Below are positions 58,281-64,000 of a stretch of DNA of 64,000 bases, piece by piece (the stretch's first letter is position 1; each line of letters opens with the position of its first letter). The DNA comes from Acinetobacter sp. NIPH 298 (GTDB taxonomy: Bacteria > Pseudomonadota > Gammaproteobacteria > Pseudomonadales > Moraxellaceae): contig NZ_KB850055.1 in NCBI RefSeq assembly GCF_000369505.1, positions 2,165,513-2,229,512 of the forward strand, read 5' to 3'. The translations under genes and the position numbers were made by a program. The notes beneath the pieces are model-generated. The model was given only the letters and a program-made list of their open reading frames with translations, was not told the DNA's origin and searched no databases.

Positions 58281-59729
58281 TCAGATCAAGACTTTTCTTT
58301 CAGAAGATGATGGAATATGTAACGATTCACGATATTTTGCGACGGTCCGTCGAGCGACCTCAATTCCTTCTACCTTTAACATCTCAGCAATTATATTATC
58401 CGACAAAGGTTTACGTGGATTTTCATTCGAAACTAATTTTCTAATCATGGCTCGAATCGCTGTGGAAGAAGCCTCCCCACCTGCCGTTGTTCCGACATGA
58501 CTTGAAAAGAAATATTTCAATTCAAAAAGCCCACGTGGCGTCAGCATATATTTATTGGTTGTCACGCGAGACACTGTCGATTCATGTAGTTCAACTTCTT
58601 CAGCTACATCACGCAACACCAAAGGCTTCATCGCCTCAGGTCCCAACTCTAAAAATGCTCTTTGATGCTCAACAATGCACGTCGCGACTTTTAATAGTGT
58701 TTTATGACGCTCATCAACACTTTTAATGAAATTTTTAGCCTCCAACATCTGATTGCGTAGATAAACATTGTCATCACTTTGATCAGCACGACGAATCATG
58801 CTGGAATAAAAGGAGTTGATTCTCAATTTTGGAATGACATCAGGATTAAGTTGCACCTGCCAATGTAGATCTTTTTTAGCAACAACGACATCTGGAACTT
58901 GATATTCAGATTCTTGCTGATTGAACTCTAAACCTGGATAAGGCTTCAAAGTTTTTAATAAATCAACTGCACTTTTTAACTGCTCTTTAGATAGGCCCGT
59001 TTGTTTTAACAGCTTATTTAAATCATTTGCAATGAGCAGCTCATAACTCTTCAGAAGCTTCTTTGCTTCAGCCACATAAGGAGATTTTTCGTTCAAACTT
59101 TCGAGTTGAATCATAAGACATTCTGCAAGGTTTCGCGAACCGACACCAACTGGATCTAAATGTTGAATATGTTTTAGAACAACAACGATTTCATCTAATT
59201 CAACCTCTTCCTCACTATCCATTTCTTGCAATATGCGCGTTACGGCAAACAGAATTTCATCTAAATCAGCATCTAGGAATCCTTTATCATCTAAAGAATC
59301 AACTAAACAATATGCAATCAACTTATCTATATTAGAAAAATGTAATAAATTAACTTGTTCTAAAATATGTTCTTTTAGATTATGTTGAACCTGTCGATTA
59401 TCTTCTCGTTCTTCATACTCAGGTGATCCTAAAGCTGTAGACTGATGGGTGTAAATATCATCCCATTCTGTATCAACGGGTAAATCATTTGGTAGATGAT
59501 CAGCATTAAGTTCTGTTGTTAAATCCGCATTTTCCGCTGGCTCTAATGTAGATAAGCTTTCTGTTGTGCCAATCTCTTCAATTTTTTCCAGTAACGGGTT
59601 ACTATCTAATTGTATTTGTACTTCTTGCTCCAACTCTAAACTTGAAAGCTGTAAGAGCCGAATTGCCTGCTGCAATTGAGGAGTTAGCGATAGACTATTC
59701 GTAACTTTCAACCCAACAGATAATCTCAT
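58281..59729 (-). CDS. rpoN: RNA polymerase sigma-54 factor
   Basis: A 482-residue sigma-54 (nitrogen and alternative regulon factor) started at the ATG 59729 (MRLSVGLKV), behind an aaggaag site. Region I is Gln/Leu-rich (SLTPQLQQAIRLLQLSS), region II is acidic, and region III has the core-binding part and the helix-turn-helix ESTVSRVTTN. The RpoN box ARRTVAKYRE is near the C-terminus. Works only with AAA+ enhancer-binding proteins. Confidence 0.96.
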   Translation of the reverse strand: MRLSVGLKVTNSLSLTPQLQQAIRLLQLSSLELEQEVQIQLDSNPLLEKIEEIGTTESLSTLEPAENADLTTELNADHLPNDLPVDTEWDDIYTHQSTALGSPEYEEREDNRQVQHNLKEHILEQVNLLHFSNIDKLIAYCLVDSLDDKGFLDADLDEILFAVTRILQEMDSEEEVELDEIVVVLKHIQHLDPVGVGSRNLAECLMIQLESLNEKSPYVAEAKKLLKSYELLIANDLNKLLKQTGLSKEQLKSAVDLLKTLKPYPGLEFNQQESEYQVPDVVVAKKDLHWQVQLNPDVIPKLRINSFYSSMIRRADQSDDNVYLRNQMLEAKNFIKSVDERHKTLLKVATCIVEHQRAFLELGPEAMKPLVLRDVAEEVELHESTVSRVTTNKYMLTPRGLFELKYFFSSHVGTTAGGEASSTAIRAMIRKLVSNENPRKPLSDNIIAEMLKVEGIEVARRTVAKYRESLHIPSSSERKVLI

Positions 59730-59874
59730 AAAATCTTCCTTCAAAAATCAAGCAAAAAACATGCCTATAAAATTATTTATAACATAAAGAAATGTTTGCG
59801 CATATAAGGAAAATTAAATTCTTTTTACTTCATGAGTCAAAAATAACGATTGATACAAACTAAGGATGTGTTGC

Positions 59875-59940
59875 TTACCCCTTCTGAGTTATTTGAATAA
59901 ATATAAATACCAAGGCTAAAAATTGTTTATCAGTCGACAT
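59875..59940 (-). CDS. Candidate 21-residue micro-ORF
   Basis: A short frame on the minus strand, MSTDKQFLALVFIFIQITQK plus Gly, has a strong ribosome binding site (aaggaa, 6 bases before ATG 59940). A Fur-box-like site precedes it by about 20 bases. The mostly hydrophobic product could be a small membrane peptide, a leader or the start of a lost gene. No family recognised; low confidence that it is translated. Confidence 0.3.
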   Translation of the reverse strand: MSTDKQFLALVFIFIQITQKG

Positions 59941-59962
59941 GTTATTTCCTTTTTAGATTTAG

Positions 59963-59979
59963 AATGATTCTCAATCATT
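59963..59979. promoter_or_regulatory. Candidate Fur box
   Basis: aatgat-tctca-atcatt, a 6-bp inverted repeat with a 5-base centre, close to the classical Fur consensus (gataatgataatcattatc). It lies about 25 bases upstream of the micro-ORF start on the minus strand. It would link that unit to iron status. Confidence 0.45.
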
Positions 59980-60078
59980 ATAGGCATATCGTCTATTAAG
60001 AAAAGTAGGAGACGTAAAACTCATATTTTTTAGCAACTACAGCTTAGTTGTTGACACCCTACTTTCAATAAGAATCAA

Positions 60079-60522
60079 TTATTTTATATAACTATTATTT
60101 TTATATTTTAATATACCTTTATCTAATACCAACTTAGATCTAGTTGTACTCTTATTGGATATCACAGTTTTATAATCTCCTCTCTCTATAAGAAATTTTG
60201 TCTCATTTTCTAAAATAACTTCTGCTGACTGCTTGTTTTCAGATATAGAAAGAGACTCAACCTTTGAGTTATGAAGAATTTTTGAAGCATTAAGAAAACT
60301 TACAAATACCCCCTGCCTAAAACCATCTTTAGTAAGTGGAGCTCCATCTTTCCTAAAACCTGAAAAATCCTCTGATATTAAAGATATAAATCCCTCTATA
60401 TCTTTATTTTGAACAAATCTCTTTTCTTTTTCCAATAAATCTAAAACCAATTTTTCATCAATAAAATCCGTTGCATAACAATTCAAGGAAATAAAAATTA
60501 ATAAAGAAACTATGATTTTCAT
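60079..60522 (-). CDS. Secreted SnoaL/DUF4440-like protein, hypothetical
   Basis: About 147 residues, started at ATG 60522 with a good aaggggt ribosome binding site; a longer frame begins at 60585. The N-terminus is a signal peptide (MKIIVSLLIFISLNCYA). The body has the alternating pattern of the NTF2-like fold (LLEKEKRFVQNKDIEGFIS). Secreted stand-alone proteins of this fold are common and of unknown function. The gene is notably AT-rich. Confidence 0.65.
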   Translation of the reverse strand: MKIIVSLLIFISLNCYATDFIDEKLVLDLLEKEKRFVQNKDIEGFISLISEDFSGFRKDGAPLTKDGFRQGVFVSFLNASKILHNSKVESLSISENKQSAEVILENETKFLIERGDYKTVISNKSTTRSKLVLDKGILKYKNNSYIK

Positions 60523-60700
60523 GAAATACCCCTTTGAACTTATACAATAAAACAGCTTTTCAATAAATATACTAAGAATTATCAATATGACCTAACTGAT
60601 CACTTAATTTATAAACAATACTATCTCTTTAAACACTATTTATTTTATATCGACTAAATATACTACAATCATTTAACGCTCTTTTTCTATACCCAATAAA

Positions 60701-60729
60701 AAACCTCCCAACATAAGTTGGGAGGTTTT
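60701..60729 (-). terminator. Terminator of the rRNA operon
   Basis: A 12-bp perfect stem (aaacctcccaac / gttgggaggttt) with a 5-base loop and a T run on the minus strand, 10 bases past the 5S gene. Confidence 0.95.
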
Positions 60730-60738
60730 AGATTTAAA

Positions 60739-60853
60739 AGCTGGCGATGACTTACTCTCACATGGCAAGTGCCACACTACCATCAGCGCGAAGAGGTTTC
60801 ACTTCTGAGTTCGGGAAGGGATCAGGTGGTTCACTCTTGCTATTGTCGCCAGC
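60739..60853 (-). rRNA. rrf: 5S ribosomal RNA
   Basis: About 115 bases on the minus strand from GCTGGCGACAATAGCAAGAG to CATCGCCAG. The terminal helix pairs CTGGCGA with TCGCCAG, and the conserved GAACTCAGAAGTGAAAC loop region is present. Ends are accurate to a few bases. Confidence 0.95.
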
Positions 60854-61064
60854 AAACTGTTGTGGTGCTTTGGGGTCTTAATCACGTTGTGAGTTAAATT
60901 TCACAGTGTGTGCCTTACTTACGAACCAAAGAGTTATTAACGGATTAGCTTCATTGGGTCTGAATTGTAACTAGTTTTTCAACTAAATCAAGTTCAATCA
61001 GTTTAATTTACACTGACTGTTTGGATTTGAATCGAATTGATGCTTTATATACAACTGCTTGGGT

Positions 61065-61072
61065 GTTGTATA

Positions 61073-61078
<6 letters not shown>
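61065..61078. repeat. Pre-23S processing stem, 3' arm
   Basis: gttgtatagtcaag, the exact reverse complement of 63957-63970. The two arms pair to form the RNase III substrate stem that frames 23S rRNA. Confidence 0.85.
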
Positions 61079-63964
<2,886 letters not shown>

Positions 63965-64000
63965 TACAACCCCAAACAGTCGACGTTACCTACAAGTAGT

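Larger units (their letters stand above)
59730..60078. other. AT-rich intergenic region upstream of rpoN
   Basis: About 350 bases between rpoN and a small secreted-protein gene. Besides the Fur-like box and micro-ORF it holds a long imperfect hairpin between about 59999 and 60066. The outer arms are close to gaaaagtagg / cctactttc and the inner stem is caacta / tagttg. The rpoN promoter is presumably near 59760-59870. Confidence 0.45.

Overview
The window reads as chromosome of an Acinetobacter species (Gammaproteobacteria, Moraxellaceae). Three things point that way: a fused NuoCD; a BfmR/BfmS pair encoded next to nrdA-nrdB; and the runs uppP-rsmJ, rpoN-hpf-ibaG-murA-hisG and hisD-hisC. DNA is moderately AT-rich and intergenic stretches are very AT-rich. 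Identifications come from reading the proteins and motifs by eye; no database search was run.

Layout. 1-2.1 kb: start of the complex I operon (nuoA, nuoB, fused nuoCD cut by the window edge), minus strand. 2.5-4.4 kb: a MASE1-GGEEF diguanylate cyclase and a small unknown protein. 4.5-6.9 kb: bfmR-bfmS two-component system. 7.5-11.9 kb: class Ia ribonucleotide reductase nrdA and nrdB, with DnaA boxes upstream and a tiny membrane ORF between them. 12.0-15.2 kb: a strikingly AT-rich single-gene insertion encoding a SIR2-STAND-repeat protein, a probable anti-phage defence effector, beside a remnant of an XRE regulator. 15.5-17.5 kb: membrane-anchored malate:quinone oxidoreductase and an orphan terminator suggesting a small RNA.

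17.6-30.8 kb: choline-to-glycine-betaine locus. Two BCCT transporters diverge from betI-betB-betA and a TorF-type porin around a perfect 46-bp palindrome that is the evident BetI operator. A zinc-type dehydrogenase, a second GMC oxidoreductase and a DMT-family membrane protein follow. 31.2-31.6 kb: four tRNAs (Pro, His, Arg, Pro). 31.7-36.6 kb: nadA, argJ, an O6-alkylguanine-DNA alkyltransferase, a Gdx/SugE guanidinium exporter behind a guanidine-II riboswitch, and two unknown genes. 36.7-39.9 kb: copper resistance genes copB and copA plus a Cys/His-rich secreted protein. 40.2 kb: five DnaA-box-like 9-mers at an exact 12-bp period.

40.3-48.2 kb: housekeeping genes (rpe, a formylglutathione hydrolase, C13 peptidase, rsmJ, uppP, tsaB, gamma carbonic anhydrase, two Nudix hydrolases). 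48.2-49.9 kb: a gene end cut by a complete IS5/IS903-type element without target duplication, followed by a possible C4-like RNA. 49.9-59.7 kb: pabB, hisC, hisD, hisG, murA, ibaG, hpf and rpoN, interrupted by an opposite-strand cassette of a carboxymuconolactone-decarboxylase-like gene and a frameshifted ECF41 sigma factor behind its own ECF41-type promoter. 59.9-64 kb: a candidate Fur-controlled micro-ORF, a small secreted protein, and the 5S and complete 23S rRNA genes on the minus strand; 16S would lie beyond the right edge.

The most notable findings are the SIR2-STAND gene, the ECF41 cassette with its frameshift, the 12-bp-phased DnaA-box array, the guanidine-II riboswitch and the BetI palindrome.
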